Assembly (NCBI RefSeq): GCF_033042135.1 | Contig: NZ_WBXM01000006.1 | Coordinates: forward strand, 1-64,000 | DNA from: Haloechinothrix sp033042135 | Lineage (GTDB): Bacteria; Actinomycetota; Actinomycetes; Mycobacteriales; Pseudonocardiaceae | Reading direction: 5' to 3' | DNA length: 64,000 nt | Shown: in pieces, positions 45,699-54,857 of the stretch | Numbering within the stretch: the first letter of the stretch is position 1 | How the letters are laid out: every line of letters begins with the position of its first letter | Notes under the pieces: model-generated | What the model saw: only the letters and a program-made list of their open reading frames with translations | The model's database searches: none | Told to the model about the DNA's origin: nothing | Program-made: the position numbers and the translations under genes

Positions 45699-47365
45699 GG
45701 CCACGAAGGGACAGCCGCCACGGCCAGACGGGTGCTGTCCAGGCGGGCACGGCCAGGCCGCAGGCTGGCACGCCCGGCGTCTCCGGGACGGCACGTTCGG
45801 CCGCCATCGCCGCAGGCGGCGTGGTCGTGCTGCTCGGCGCGCTGGACACCTACGTGGTCATCGGGCTGTTCCGCGAGATCATCGACGATCTCGCGATCCC
45901 GCTGAACCGGCTGGAACGGCTGACGCCGGTGGTCACTGGGTACCTCCTTGGCTACGTCGCCGCCATGCCGCTGCTCGGCCAGGCTTCCGACCGGTACGGC
46001 CGCAAGGCCGTCCTGCAGCTGTGCCTTGTGGCGTTCCTGGTGGGTTCGGCGATCACGGCCGTTGCGCCCAGCATTGGCGTGCTGGTGACCGGCCGGGTGG
46101 TGCAGGGTGTGGCCGGCGGTGCGTTGTTGCCGGTCACCATGGCGTTGGCCGCGGACCTGTGGAGCGAGCGTAGGCGGCCTGCCGTGCTCGGCGGGATCGG
46201 TGCCGCGCAGGAGTTGGGGGCGGTACTCGGGCCCGTGTACGGTGTCGCGCTCGCCGCGCTGGCGGGTTGGCGCAGCGTGTTCTGGATGAACATCCCGCTG
46301 GCGATCATCGCGATCGTCGCCGTGCACTACGCCCTTCCCGGCAAGACCCGCCCCGGCAGGCGCGCCCGCCTGCGCGAGCGCAACCTCCCGCGCCGCTCGC
46401 CGTCACCGACGGCGGCAGCCGGTGCGCGCGCGCCGGTGGACGTCGTGGGTGGCTGCCTGCTGGCGATCGTGCTCGGCCTGCTCGTCGTCGGGCTGTACAA
46501 CCCGGAGCCCGCCGAACGGATGCTGCCGCCGTGGGGAATGCCGCTGCTGGTGGCCGCGGCCGTCGCGCTGGGGGCGTTCGTGCTGTGGGAAGCACGCGCA
46601 CGGACGAAGCTGCTCGACACCTCCGGTGTCGGGATGCGGCCGTTCCTCGCCGCGCTCGGGGTGAGCGCGGCGAAGGGCACGGCGCTGATGGCCACCTTGG
46701 TCAACGTCCAGCTGTTCGCGCAGTCCCTGCTCGGTGCAGACGATCGCGAGGCGATCGTGCTGCTCCTGCGGTTCCTGCTCGCGCTGCCCGCGGGCGCGGT
46801 ATTGGGAGGGCTGCTGACCTCACGGCTGGGTGAGCGCTGGACGGCGGCGGTCGGCATGCTGATCGCGGCGTGCGGACTGTGGCTGATGTCGGCCTGGCCC
46901 GCCGATCCGCTCGCCGCCCAGCACGACCTTGGACTGGTCGCCCTCCCCCGGCTAGACACCGACCTGGTGGTGGTTGGCATCGGACTCGGGCTGGCGATCG
47001 CACCCGTGTCCGCGGCGGCGCTGCGCGCCGTACCGCCGAGCCAGCACGGGATGGCCTCGGCGAGCGTGGTGGTGACCCGGATGACCGGCATGCTCGTGGG
47101 ACTGGCCACGCTGTCGGCCTGGGGCCTGCACCGCTTCCACAACCTCACTGCGGAGCTGGAGATCCCGCTGCGCCCGCTGTACCCCTCGGACGAGGCATAC
47201 CAGGCCGACTACGAGGCATACGTCAGCGCCGTGCAGCAGGCCATGCTCACCCAGTACGGCGAGGTATTCGCGCTGGCGGCCGTCGTTTGCCTGGTGGGGA
47301 CGGCGCTGGCGGCGCTGTTGCCGCGCGCCACGACACGGTCACCGACACCGCACGGCGGACGGTGA
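45695..47365 (+). CDS. P55-like MFS transporter
   Basis: A 556-aa major facilitator with about 14 helices (DHA2-like). Motif A reads GQASDRYGRKAVLQ and motif C-like GGIGAAQELGAVLGPVYG. The C-terminal cytoplasmic tail is short. It overlaps lprG by ATGA and is the partner of P55 type that with LprG exports triacylglycerides and is linked to drug tolerance in mycobacteria. Substrate assignment rests on this pairing. Confidence 0.9.
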   Translation: MRPRRDSRHGQTGAVQAGTARPQAGTPGVSGTARSAAIAAGGVVVLLGALDTYVVIGLFREIIDDLAIPLNRLERLTPVVTGYLLGYVAAMPLLGQASDRYGRKAVLQLCLVAFLVGSAITAVAPSIGVLVTGRVVQGVAGGALLPVTMALAADLWSERRRPAVLGGIGAAQELGAVLGPVYGVALAALAGWRSVFWMNIPLAIIAIVAVHYALPGKTRPGRRARLRERNLPRRSPSPTAAAGARAPVDVVGGCLLAIVLGLLVVGLYNPEPAERMLPPWGMPLLVAAAVALGAFVLWEARARTKLLDTSGVGMRPFLAALGVSAAKGTALMATLVNVQLFAQSLLGADDREAIVLLLRFLLALPAGAVLGGLLTSRLGERWTAAVGMLIAACGLWLMSAWPADPLAAQHDLGLVALPRLDTDLVVVGIGLGLAIAPVSAAALRAVPPSQHGMASASVVVTRMTGMLVGLATLSAWGLHRFHNLTAELEIPLRPLYPSDEAYQADYEAYVSAVQQAMLTQYGEVFALAAVVCLVGTALAALLPRATTRSPTPHGGR

Positions 47366-47452
47366 CGCCTGGCACCCGCTACGGCCCGCTATCCTCGGCA
47401 GAGACCACGTCACCACCGACCGAGCCCGAACGACACCGACCACAGGATCACC

Positions 47453-48745
47453 GTGCCCGACTACCTTTCCACGGCCCCCTACAGGGGAACGCGCGATTTC
47501 CTCCCCGCCGAGATGTCCGTCCGTACCCAGGTGTTCGAACGGCTCTACGAGGTCATCGAGCGCTACGGGTTCCAGCGCTACGACGCGCCGCTGCTAGAGC
47601 CCGCCGAGATCTACGAGGCCAAGTCGGGCGACGAGATCGCGAACAAGCAGCTGTACACGTTGACCGATCACGGTGGCCGCAGGCTGGCGTTACGGCCCGA
47701 GATGACGCCCTCGGTCGCCCGCATGATCGCGGGCAACGCCGGGTCGCTGCAGCTACCCGTCCGCTGGTACAGCCACCCCAACTGCCACCGCTACGAGCGT
47801 CCGCAACGGGGCAGGGTGCGCGAGCACTGGCAGATCAACGTCGACATCTTCGGCTCGGAGGCACCGAGCTGCGAGATCGAGATGTTCGAGCTGATCGACG
47901 ACATGATGCGGTCGCTCGGCGCGGACGATGACATGTTCGTGATCCGGGTCAACGACAGGAAGCTGCTTGCCGCGGCGCTGACCGGTGTGGTCGGGGTGTC
48001 CGAGGACCAGCTGCCCGGCGTGTTCGGGCTGGTTGACCGCTGGGAGAAGTACGAAACCGACGCGCTGGCCGCCGACGCCGCCGAGCTCGGGCTCGACGAC
48101 AAGCAGTTCGCCAGGCTCGGCGAGTCGCTGGCTGCCGGGTCCGCGCTGCTCGACGAGCTGCCCGCCGAGGTCAAGCAGGAGTCGAACCTGATGCCGGTGT
48201 TGGATTCCGTCGTCGGGCAGCTGGTGCGGTTCGACCCGTTCATCGTGCGCGGGCTCGCCTACTACACCTCTACGGTGTTCGAGGTGTTCGACACCTCGGG
48301 CGAGAACAACCGGGCGCTGTTCGGTGGCGGGCGTTACAGCGACCTCGCCGGGCTGTTCACCGCGAAGCGGATTCCCGGCATCGGCTTCGGCATGGGCGAC
48401 GTGACGCTGTTCGATTTCCTGCACACTCACGGGCTGGCCCCCGCGCCGCGCAGCGAGGTCGACGTGGTGGTGCTGCCGGTGACCGGCGAGCTGGCCGAGG
48501 CCGCCCGCTCGGTGGCGCGAGAGTTGCGCTCGGCGGGATTGCGCGCCTCGGTGCCGCTGGAACCGCGCAAGCTCGGTAAGGAGCTCGGCCGCGCGGACCG
48601 CGCGGGCGCGCGGGCGGTGGTCATCATCGGCGCCGAGGAGTGGGCGGCCGGCACCGTCACGGTTCGCGACCTGGCCACCGGCGAGCAGCACCAGGCCCCC
48701 ACCGGCTCGGTCGCCGCGACTACCCGCCCCATCGTCGAAGACTAA
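47453..48745 (+). CDS. hisS: Histidyl-tRNA synthetase
   Basis: A 430-aa class II synthetase that charges tRNA-His. Motif 1 region YRGTRDFLPAEM; motif 2 LRPEMTPSVARMIAG with FRYERP-like HRYERPQRGRVREHWQINVDIFG; His-specific loop VRGLAYYTSTVFEV; motif 3 GGGRYSDLAGLF and GIGFGMGDV. The anticodon-binding domain is complete. GTG 47453 gives MPDYLSTAPYRG. It is a single gene here; the usual neighbours are absent. Phased GTGTC motifs begin 8 nt after the stop codon. Confidence 0.94.
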   Translation: MPDYLSTAPYRGTRDFLPAEMSVRTQVFERLYEVIERYGFQRYDAPLLEPAEIYEAKSGDEIANKQLYTLTDHGGRRLALRPEMTPSVARMIAGNAGSLQLPVRWYSHPNCHRYERPQRGRVREHWQINVDIFGSEAPSCEIEMFELIDDMMRSLGADDDMFVIRVNDRKLLAAALTGVVGVSEDQLPGVFGLVDRWEKYETDALAADAAELGLDDKQFARLGESLAAGSALLDELPAEVKQESNLMPVLDSVVGQLVRFDPFIVRGLAYYTSTVFEVFDTSGENNRALFGGGRYSDLAGLFTAKRIPGIGFGMGDVTLFDFLHTHGLAPAPRSEVDVVVLPVTGELAEAARSVARELRSAGLRASVPLEPRKLGKELGRADRAGARAVVIIGAEEWAAGTVTVRDLATGEQHQAPTGSVAATTRPIVED

Positions 48746-48753
48746 CCCCACTC

Positions 48754-48929
48754 GTGTCGGCCGCTCCGGCACGCCGTGTCGGGCATATGAGCACGCCGCG
48801 TCGGGCTCATGCCACGGGGACCGTGCCAGGGCCGCCAACCCGACCCACCGGATTACCCAACACATGGTGTCGGGATGCCCGAAATGAGGTGCTGTAGTGC
48901 CGGACACAGGGGGCCGGGTGGCCAGACAC
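48754..48929. repeat. 22-nt-phased GTGTC repeats between hisS and upp
   Basis: On the plus strand GTGTC, GTGTC and GCGTC start at 48754, 48776 and 48798, exactly 22 nt apart, beginning 8 nt after the hisS stop. On the minus strand GTGTC, GTGTC, ATTTC and GTGTT occupy 48925-48929, 48903-48907, 48881-48885 and 48859-48863, again 22 nt apart, beginning 7 nt after the upp stop. The motif is usually followed by GG and preceded by C. Each series reads outward from its gene. The family and function are unknown. Confidence 0.75.
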
Positions 48930-48936
48930 GGCTAGG

Positions 48937-49560
48937 TCAGGTGGGACCGAACTGGCGGTCACCCGCGTCGCCGAGGCCCGGAACGATGAACCCGGAGTCG
49001 TTCAGCCGCTCGTCGACGCAGGCGGTGACCACGCGCACCGGCAATCCGGCATCGCGCAGCCGGTCGAGGCCTTCTGGGGCGACCAGGCCGCAGACTGCCA
49101 CGATCTCGGTGGTGCCGCGCTCGGCGAGCAGCCGAACCGTGTGCACCATCGACCCACCCGTGGCCAGCATCGGATCCAGCACCAGCACCGGCTGCCCTGC
49201 CAGCTCGTCCGGCAGCGCCGTCATGTAAGGCTCGGGCAGCAGCGTCTCCTCGTCACGAGCCAGCCCGACGAAGCCCATTCGCGCCTGCGGGAGCATCCGC
49301 AGCGCGCACTCGGCCATGCCCAGCCCGGCACGGAGTACCGGGACCAGTACCGGCTCCACCGCCAGCCGGTGGCCATCGGCGTGGCCGAGCGGCGTGCGGA
49401 CGGGTTCGGTACACACCGGTAGGTCCCTGGCGGCCTCGTACACCAGCATCACCGTCAGGTCCTGCAGCGCGGAGCGGAAGCCGGCGTTGCCGGTAGCGGC
49501 ATCCCGCAGCCGCGACAGGTTCACCTTGGCGAGGGGATGGTCGATGACAGTCACGTCCAT
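48937..49560 (-). CDS. upp: Uracil phosphoribosyltransferase
   Basis: A 207-aa type I phosphoribosyltransferase that makes UMP from uracil and PRPP. PRPP-binding loop VLVLDPMLATGGSM; uracil-site VPVLRAGLGM and the C-terminal DSGFIVPGLGDAGDRQFGP. The N-terminus DVTVIDHPLAKVNLSRLRD is typical. It is convergent with hisS and divergent from deoC, from which it is separated by 126 bp. TACGGT 9 nt upstream of the ATG may be a -10. Confidence 0.95.
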   Translation of the reverse strand: MDVTVIDHPLAKVNLSRLRDAATGNAGFRSALQDLTVMLVYEAARDLPVCTEPVRTPLGHADGHRLAVEPVLVPVLRAGLGMAECALRMLPQARMGFVGLARDEETLLPEPYMTALPDELAGQPVLVLDPMLATGGSMVHTVRLLAERGTTEIVAVCGLVAPEGLDRLRDAGLPVRVVTACVDERLNDSGFIVPGLGDAGDRQFGPT

Positions 49561-49686
49561 AGTTCTCTGACCGTAGCGGTCCGGGCACCCGGCGCGGCGG
49601 TGACACTCGTGGCTGAGCCGCGCGGACGTTCGACGAGCACGAACCGCTCGTCACCGACCTACCTGCCGCGGCCTACACTGCCGGCC

Positions 49687-50610
49687 ATGTCCCTCCCGTC
49701 CCCCGGAGCGCTCGCCGAAGCCACCCGCGACGAGGCGCGGCTGCGTGATTTCCTGCACCGGCTGCCCACCGTCGACGATGATGCCGTGGAACGCCGCGCC
49801 ACGGCGGAGGCTAGCGGCGCCACCCCGTCCCCGGCGATGCTCGACAGCGCGATCGGCATGATCGACCTCACCTCGCTGGCGGCCACCGATACAGCGACCA
49901 CCGTCCGAGCTCTGTGTGGCCGCGCCCAGCACCCGGATCCTGGCTCGCCCGAGGTTCCCACCGTCGCGGCCGTCTGCGTATTCCCGGACCTGGTGGAGAC
50001 CGCGGCGGCCGAGCTCGCGGACAGCGGGATCGGCATCGCGAGCGTGGCGGGCGGTTTCCCGTCAGGCAGGACCTTCCGTGCGGTCAAGCGCGCCGAGATC
50101 GAGCACGCCACCTCCGCAGGCGCCACCGAGATCGATACGGTGCTGGACCGGGGTGCCTTCCTGGAAGGCAACTACGGCGCCGCGTTCGACGACATCGTGG
50201 CCGCCAAGCAGGCGTGCGGGCAGGCGCGACTGAAGGTGATCCTGGAAACCGGGGAGCTGGGATCGGCCGGGCAGGTGCGCCGGGCGTGCTGGCTGGCGCT
50301 GCTCGCCGGGGCCGACTTCCTCAAGACCTCGACCGGCAAAAGCATGCCAGCCGCGACCCTGAGCGCCACGTATCTGCTGGCCGAAACGGTGCGGGACTGG
50401 TACGCGGTCACCGGCCAGGAACGGGGGATCAAACCCGCGGGCGGCATCCGCACCACCGAGGACGCCGTGGGCCATCTTGCCGTGGCCGAGCGTGTCGCTG
50501 GCAGCCGGTGGCCTCGTGCCGGGCTGTTCCGGATCGGCGCCTCCAGTGTGCTCGACGACCTCGTTTCCCGGCGACGCACGCTCGGCGACGGCCGAGGCGC
50601 CAGCTGCTGA
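49687..50610 (+). CDS. deoC: Deoxyribose-phosphate aldolase
   Basis: A 307-aa class I aldolase that cleaves 2-deoxyribose-5-phosphate to glyceraldehyde-3-phosphate and acetaldehyde. The Schiff-base Lys is in ADFLKTSTGK; the second active-site Lys is in GIKPAGGIRT; VCVFPDLVETA and AVKRAEIEHATSAGATEIDTVLDRG complete the barrel. It is longer than short bacterial DeoC because of an N-terminal extension of about 50 residues. ATG 49687 is 7 nt after TACACT (49674-49679), indicating a leaderless mRNA. Confidence 0.93.
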   Translation: MSLPSPGALAEATRDEARLRDFLHRLPTVDDDAVERRATAEASGATPSPAMLDSAIGMIDLTSLAATDTATTVRALCGRAQHPDPGSPEVPTVAAVCVFPDLVETAAAELADSGIGIASVAGGFPSGRTFRAVKRAEIEHATSAGATEIDTVLDRGAFLEGNYGAAFDDIVAAKQACGQARLKVILETGELGSAGQVRRACWLALLAGADFLKTSTGKSMPAATLSATYLLAETVRDWYAVTGQERGIKPAGGIRTTEDAVGHLAVAERVAGSRWPRAGLFRIGASSVLDDLVSRRRTLGDGRGASC

Positions 50611-50655
50611 CCGGATCCCCCACCCGATCGCCGTGCTGACTACCGCAGGAGACGA

Positions 50656-53202
50656 TCACGAGATCCCCGACAGCTCTCCGACGTCGAGCATACGCACGAC
50701 CGGGTGCCCGGCCTCGTCGGAGGCAGCCAGGTCGACCTCGGCGGTGATCGCCCAGTCGCGGTTTCCCTCGGGGTCGTCGAAGGTCTGCCGCACCAGCCAG
50801 CGGCCGGGCTCCCTTGCCACCTGGAACAGCGCTGGGCCCCTGGCGTCGGGGCCGGTGCAGATCTCGTCGTAGACGGCGAAGTATCCGTCGAGCGCGCGGC
50901 GCCAGGCTGCGGCATCCCATCCGGACTCGGCGTCGAGCTCGCCGAGCGCCTCGTCGTCGCCACGCGCGGCCAGCTCCACCCTGCGGAACAGCTCGTTGCG
51001 CACCATCACCCGGAACGCCCGTTCGTTGCCGGTGACCGCGGCAGGCGCGGTCGCCGACGGCGGTCGTACCTCCCCGCCGCCGTGCGAGCGCGCGGCGGCG
51101 GGATCGCGCAGCTCCTCCCACTCGTCGAGCAGGCTGGAATCGACCTGCCGTACCAGCTCACCGAGCCATTCGATGAGATCGACCAGGTCCTCCGACTTAG
51201 CCTCATCGGGGACGGTGTGCCGCAGTGCGTCGTACACATCGGACAGGTACCGCAGCAGCAGGCCTTCCGTGCGCGCGATCCCGTAGTAGCGCACGTAGTC
51301 GGTGAAGTTCATGGCGCGCTCATACGCATCCCGCACCACAGACTTGGGCGAGGGTTCGTGCTCGGCCACCCACGGGTGGCCTCGCCGGTAAGTCTCGAAC
51401 GCGGCTTCGAGCAGGTCCTCGAGCGGCTTCGGGTACGTGATGTCCTCGAGCAGCTCCATACGCTCGTTGTACTCGATCCCCTCGGCCTTCATCTCGGCGA
51501 TGGCCTCGTTGCGTGCCTGGAACTGCTGCTGGGCCAGTATCGGCCTCGGGTCGTCCACAGTCGATTCTATGATGGAGACGACGTCCAGCGCGTAGCTTGC
51601 CGAATCGGGATCGAGCAGCTCTATGGCCGCAAGGGCGAACGGGGACAGCGGTTGGTTGAGCGCGAAGTCGAACTGCAGGTCCATGGTCAACCGCACCCGC
51701 CTGCCATGCTCGTCCGGCTCCGCCAGCTCCTCGACCACGCCGGCGGCGCGCAGTGCGCGGTAGATCGCGATCGCGCGCAGGATGTACTTGCGCTGGCGTG
51801 CTCGCGGTTCGTGGTTGTCCTCCAGCAGCGCGCGCATAGCGGCGACGGCATCGCCGGGGCGGGCGATGACGTTGAGCAGCATGGCGTGGTTGACCGCGAA
51901 GTTGGACACCAGTGGCTCGGGCTCGGCGTGCACCAGACGTTCGAAGGTGGACTCGGTCCAGTTGACGAAGCCCTCGGGTGGCTTCTTGCGCGGCACCTTA
52001 CGCCGCTTCTTCGGGTCCTCACCCGCCTTGGCCAGTGCCTTGGCGTTCTCGATGGCGTGCTCGGGGGCCTGCACCACGACGTACCCGTCGGTGTCGTAGC
52101 CCGCTCGCCCGGCACGGCCTGCGATCTGGTGGAACTCCCTGGCCTTGAGCTGCCGCTGCCGCGTGCCGTCGAACTTGGTCAGCGCGCTGAACAGCACCGT
52201 CCTGATCGGCACGTTGATGCCGACACCGAGTGTGTCCGTGCCGCAGATCACTTTCAGCAGCCCGGCTTGCGCGAGCTGTTCGACCAGCCTGCGGTAGCGC
52301 GGCAGCATCCCGGCGTGGTGCACGCCGATGCCGTGCCGCACCAGCCGGGACAGCGTCTTGCCGAACCCGGCGGCAAACCGGAAACCCGCCACCAGTTCCG
52401 CGATCTCGGCCTTCTCCGCCTTACTGCAGACGTTGATGCTCGTCAGTGCCTGCGCCCGCTCGGCCGCCGCTGCCTGCGAGAAATGGACCACATATACCGG
52501 CGCCTGCCCCCCGCCGAGCAGCTCCTCCACGGTCTCGTGCAACGGGGTCATCGCGTACCGGAAAGTCAGCGGTACGGGCCGTTCGGCTGAGGTGATCGCC
52601 GTGGTGGCGCGCCCGGTCCTTCGAGTGAGGTCCTTTTCGAAGAACGAGACATCGCCGAGGGTGGCCGACATCAGCAGGAACTGCGCCCCGGTCAGTTCGA
52701 GCAGCGGCACCTGCCATGCCCATCCCCTGTCAGGGTCAGCGTAGAAATGGAACTCGTCGGCCACCACCTGGCCGATATCCGCTTCGGCGCCTTCCCGTAA
52801 CGCGATGTTGGCCAGCACCTCGGCCGTGCAGCACACGATCGGCGCGTCGGCGTTAACCGCGGTGTCACCGGTCAGCATGCCGACGGAGTCCGCACCGAAG
52901 GTGTCCACCAGCGCGAAGAACTTCTCCGACACCAGCGCTTTGACGGGTGCGGTGTAGTAGGTGCGCGTGCCGTGCGCGAGCGCGATGAAATGCGCTGCGG
53001 TGGCCACCAGGCTCTTGCCGGATCCGGTCGGGGTTGACAGGATCACGTTCGAACCGGATACCAGCTCGATCAGCGCTTCCTCCTGCGCGGGATAGAGCGT
53101 GAACCCGCACTCGGCCGCCCAGCCGGTGAACGCCTCGTAGAGCGCGTCGGGATCGGGTTCGGCGGGAACCTTCTCGCGCAGGGGTGTGCTGGCTGCAGTC
53201 AT
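50656..53202 (-). CDS. DEAD/DEAH-box helicase with DUF3516
   Basis: An 848-aa superfamily 2 helicase: motif I TPTGSGKS, motif II DEFH, motif III SATL, and QIAGRAGRAGYD (motif VI). The C-terminal half is the actinobacterial DUF3516 domain, with no further recognised motifs. Related Ski2/HelY-like proteins unwind RNA. ATG 53202 starts 117 bp from the divergent gene at 53320. The substrate is unknown. Confidence 0.9.
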   Translation of the reverse strand: MTAASTPLREKVPAEPDPDALYEAFTGWAAECGFTLYPAQEEALIELVSGSNVILSTPTGSGKSLVATAAHFIALAHGTRTYYTAPVKALVSEKFFALVDTFGADSVGMLTGDTAVNADAPIVCCTAEVLANIALREGAEADIGQVVADEFHFYADPDRGWAWQVPLLELTGAQFLLMSATLGDVSFFEKDLTRRTGRATTAITSAERPVPLTFRYAMTPLHETVEELLGGGQAPVYVVHFSQAAAAERAQALTSINVCSKAEKAEIAELVAGFRFAAGFGKTLSRLVRHGIGVHHAGMLPRYRRLVEQLAQAGLLKVICGTDTLGVGINVPIRTVLFSALTKFDGTRQRQLKAREFHQIAGRAGRAGYDTDGYVVVQAPEHAIENAKALAKAGEDPKKRRKVPRKKPPEGFVNWTESTFERLVHAEPEPLVSNFAVNHAMLLNVIARPGDAVAAMRALLEDNHEPRARQRKYILRAIAIYRALRAAGVVEELAEPDEHGRRVRLTMDLQFDFALNQPLSPFALAAIELLDPDSASYALDVVSIIESTVDDPRPILAQQQFQARNEAIAEMKAEGIEYNERMELLEDITYPKPLEDLLEAAFETYRRGHPWVAEHEPSPKSVVRDAYERAMNFTDYVRYYGIARTEGLLLRYLSDVYDALRHTVPDEAKSEDLVDLIEWLGELVRQVDSSLLDEWEELRDPAAARSHGGGEVRPPSATAPAAVTGNERAFRVMVRNELFRRVELAARGDDEALGELDAESGWDAAAWRRALDGYFAVYDEICTGPDARGPALFQVAREPGRWLVRQTFDDPEGNRDWAITAEVDLAASDEAGHPVVRMLDVGELSGIS

Positions 53203-53319
53203 GTCGTGTCGACTCTACCGCCGGACAGGCACGGTAGAGTCGATCACGTCACCGAGCCGAAGCCCCGACACGTGCACGCGGAGCACGCCACCGGCGCGCA
53301 ACCATCATCGGAGGATGTA

Positions 53320-54555
53320 ATGGCGACCGACATCGTCCCGATCGAGCTCGGGTTGCCGCAAGGCGACCTGGTCACCCTGTGGGCTCCTCGTTGGCGGGAG
53401 GATGGCGAGGAATGGGAGGCCTTCCTCGGCGACGAGGACGACCTGTTCGCGTTCCCGGATTCGGCGCACTTGGCGGCGTTCGTCCGCACCGCCGAGCAGC
53501 ACGACCTGATCGATCATCCCGCCTGGAACGCCGTCCCCGCGCTGCACGTGCCCGAGCTGATTCCGGACGACGAGCACTCCTACGATCTCGTCGGCGTGCC
53601 GGAACTGGTCGCCGAGGAGCCCGATTCCTGGACGATCGGCGAGCTCGCCGGGGTGGTGAGCATGGTGCGCTCGCTGGCGGACGTGTGCGAGCTGGACGAG
53701 GTCCACGAGGTACTCGACGCGCACGAGGCCTTCACTCTCCTCGAGCAGGGGAACTTGCCGATCACCGGCCGAGGGGGCATGCGGCTGTGGAACGACCTGG
53801 CGCGGGCGGTGGCCGACAAGTGGGACACCGTGCTGGACGCCATCGATCAGGTCGTGACCGTCCCTGCGGTCGACGAGGCGACACTGGACGCCACCGCGGA
53901 GGAGCTGGCGGCCTTCCACGAGGAATCAGCGGAGACCGGTGCAGGGGTGAGCACCGACCGCAGCCTGCAGGCCGACACGGACTCCGACGAGGACGGCACC
54001 GACTTCTGGACCGAGGTCGGTATCGATCCGATCAAGATTACGACGAGCACAGGCGAGTACGTCACACTGCGGTGTTACATCGACGATGAGCCGATCTTCC
54101 TCGGCTCAGACGGCCGGATCACGGTGTTCCGTTCGGAGCGCATGCTGGCGCGGCAGCTCGCCAACCCGAATGAGCTCGGTGACAACGACCTCGCCGATGT
54201 CGCCACCTGGGAGGAGGTGATCGCCAAAGCCACGACGGGCGACCTCGACGTGCGGGTCAGCGAGGACAACACCTACGTTCTCGCCGGCATCGACGACGAC
54301 ATCGCCGACGGTATCGACTACGTCGACCCGGTTCAGCTGGACCTCGCTGTCGAGCTGCTCACCGATGCCGCGGACTGGTCGGGCGACACCACGGCGAGCG
54401 AGGTGCTGGCGCCGTCGGAGCGCCTCGGGTGGCTCGTCTCCTTCATCGTCAACCCGGATCCGACCCGGCTGGCACCGAGCCCACCGTTCGACGACGAGGT
54501 CGCCGCCTGGCGCAAGCTGGTCAATTCCTTCGAGGATCGCCTACATCCGGCCTGA
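53320..54555 (+). CDS. Conserved acidic protein of unknown function
   Basis: A 411-aa very acidic soluble protein. It has two related-looking sections, each opening with a short 'IELGLPQGDLVTLWAPR' / 'IKITTSTGEYVTLRCY' strand pair, a 'FLG...FxS..LAxxV/L' element (WEAFLGDEDDLFAFPDSAHLAAFV and PIFLGSDGRITVFRSERMLARQL) and an Asp-rich stretch. That suggests an internal duplication around a linker at about 200-260. I do not recognise a domain. ATG 53320 has GGAGGA 6 nt upstream. It is divergent from the helicase gene, an arrangement worth comparing in relatives. Confidence 0.75.
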   Translation: MATDIVPIELGLPQGDLVTLWAPRWREDGEEWEAFLGDEDDLFAFPDSAHLAAFVRTAEQHDLIDHPAWNAVPALHVPELIPDDEHSYDLVGVPELVAEEPDSWTIGELAGVVSMVRSLADVCELDEVHEVLDAHEAFTLLEQGNLPITGRGGMRLWNDLARAVADKWDTVLDAIDQVVTVPAVDEATLDATAEELAAFHEESAETGAGVSTDRSLQADTDSDEDGTDFWTEVGIDPIKITTSTGEYVTLRCYIDDEPIFLGSDGRITVFRSERMLARQLANPNELGDNDLADVATWEEVIAKATTGDLDVRVSEDNTYVLAGIDDDIADGIDYVDPVQLDLAVELLTDAADWSGDTTASEVLAPSERLGWLVSFIVNPDPTRLAPSPPFDDEVAAWRKLVNSFEDRLHPA

Positions 54556-54857
54556 CTGAGTTGATCTACTAGAATGCCTGCCACTCGCAACGAGGCGCGA
54601 CCGGAAGCCCAACCCTCACGTTCTACTCCAGGTTCAGCTCAGGCAACCGCTGCGGGGGTTTCCCTCCGCCATCCGGCTGACCTGGGGTAGCGCGAACTAC
54701 ACGGGGGTGGTACATCGAGCCACCGCCGTATGGATAAGCTCACATTCGTTCCCCCGAGGGTTACGCGCTTCCAAGCGTGCGGGGCTCGCCCGGAGCCTGG
54801 GATGGGTGGGTCCACACCGCGAGACCGTCGGTTTCGCGAATAACCCGACGGTGAAAC
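54556..54857. other. Intergenic region before the coiled-coil gene, with hairpin
   Basis: No gene is seen in these 302 bp. A perfect 8-bp inverted repeat, ACCGTCGG (54824-54831) and CCGACGGT (54845-54852), sits just before the GTG at 54858 and could fold into the leader of that gene. No clear ribosome-binding site lies between. TACTAG near 54576 could be a -10 element. Confidence 0.45.

Noticed and set aside
48754..48929. Phased GTGTC repeats as a CRISPR array
   Set aside because: The conserved core is only about 8 nt, the period is 22 nt, copies face both ways, and no cas gene is present.
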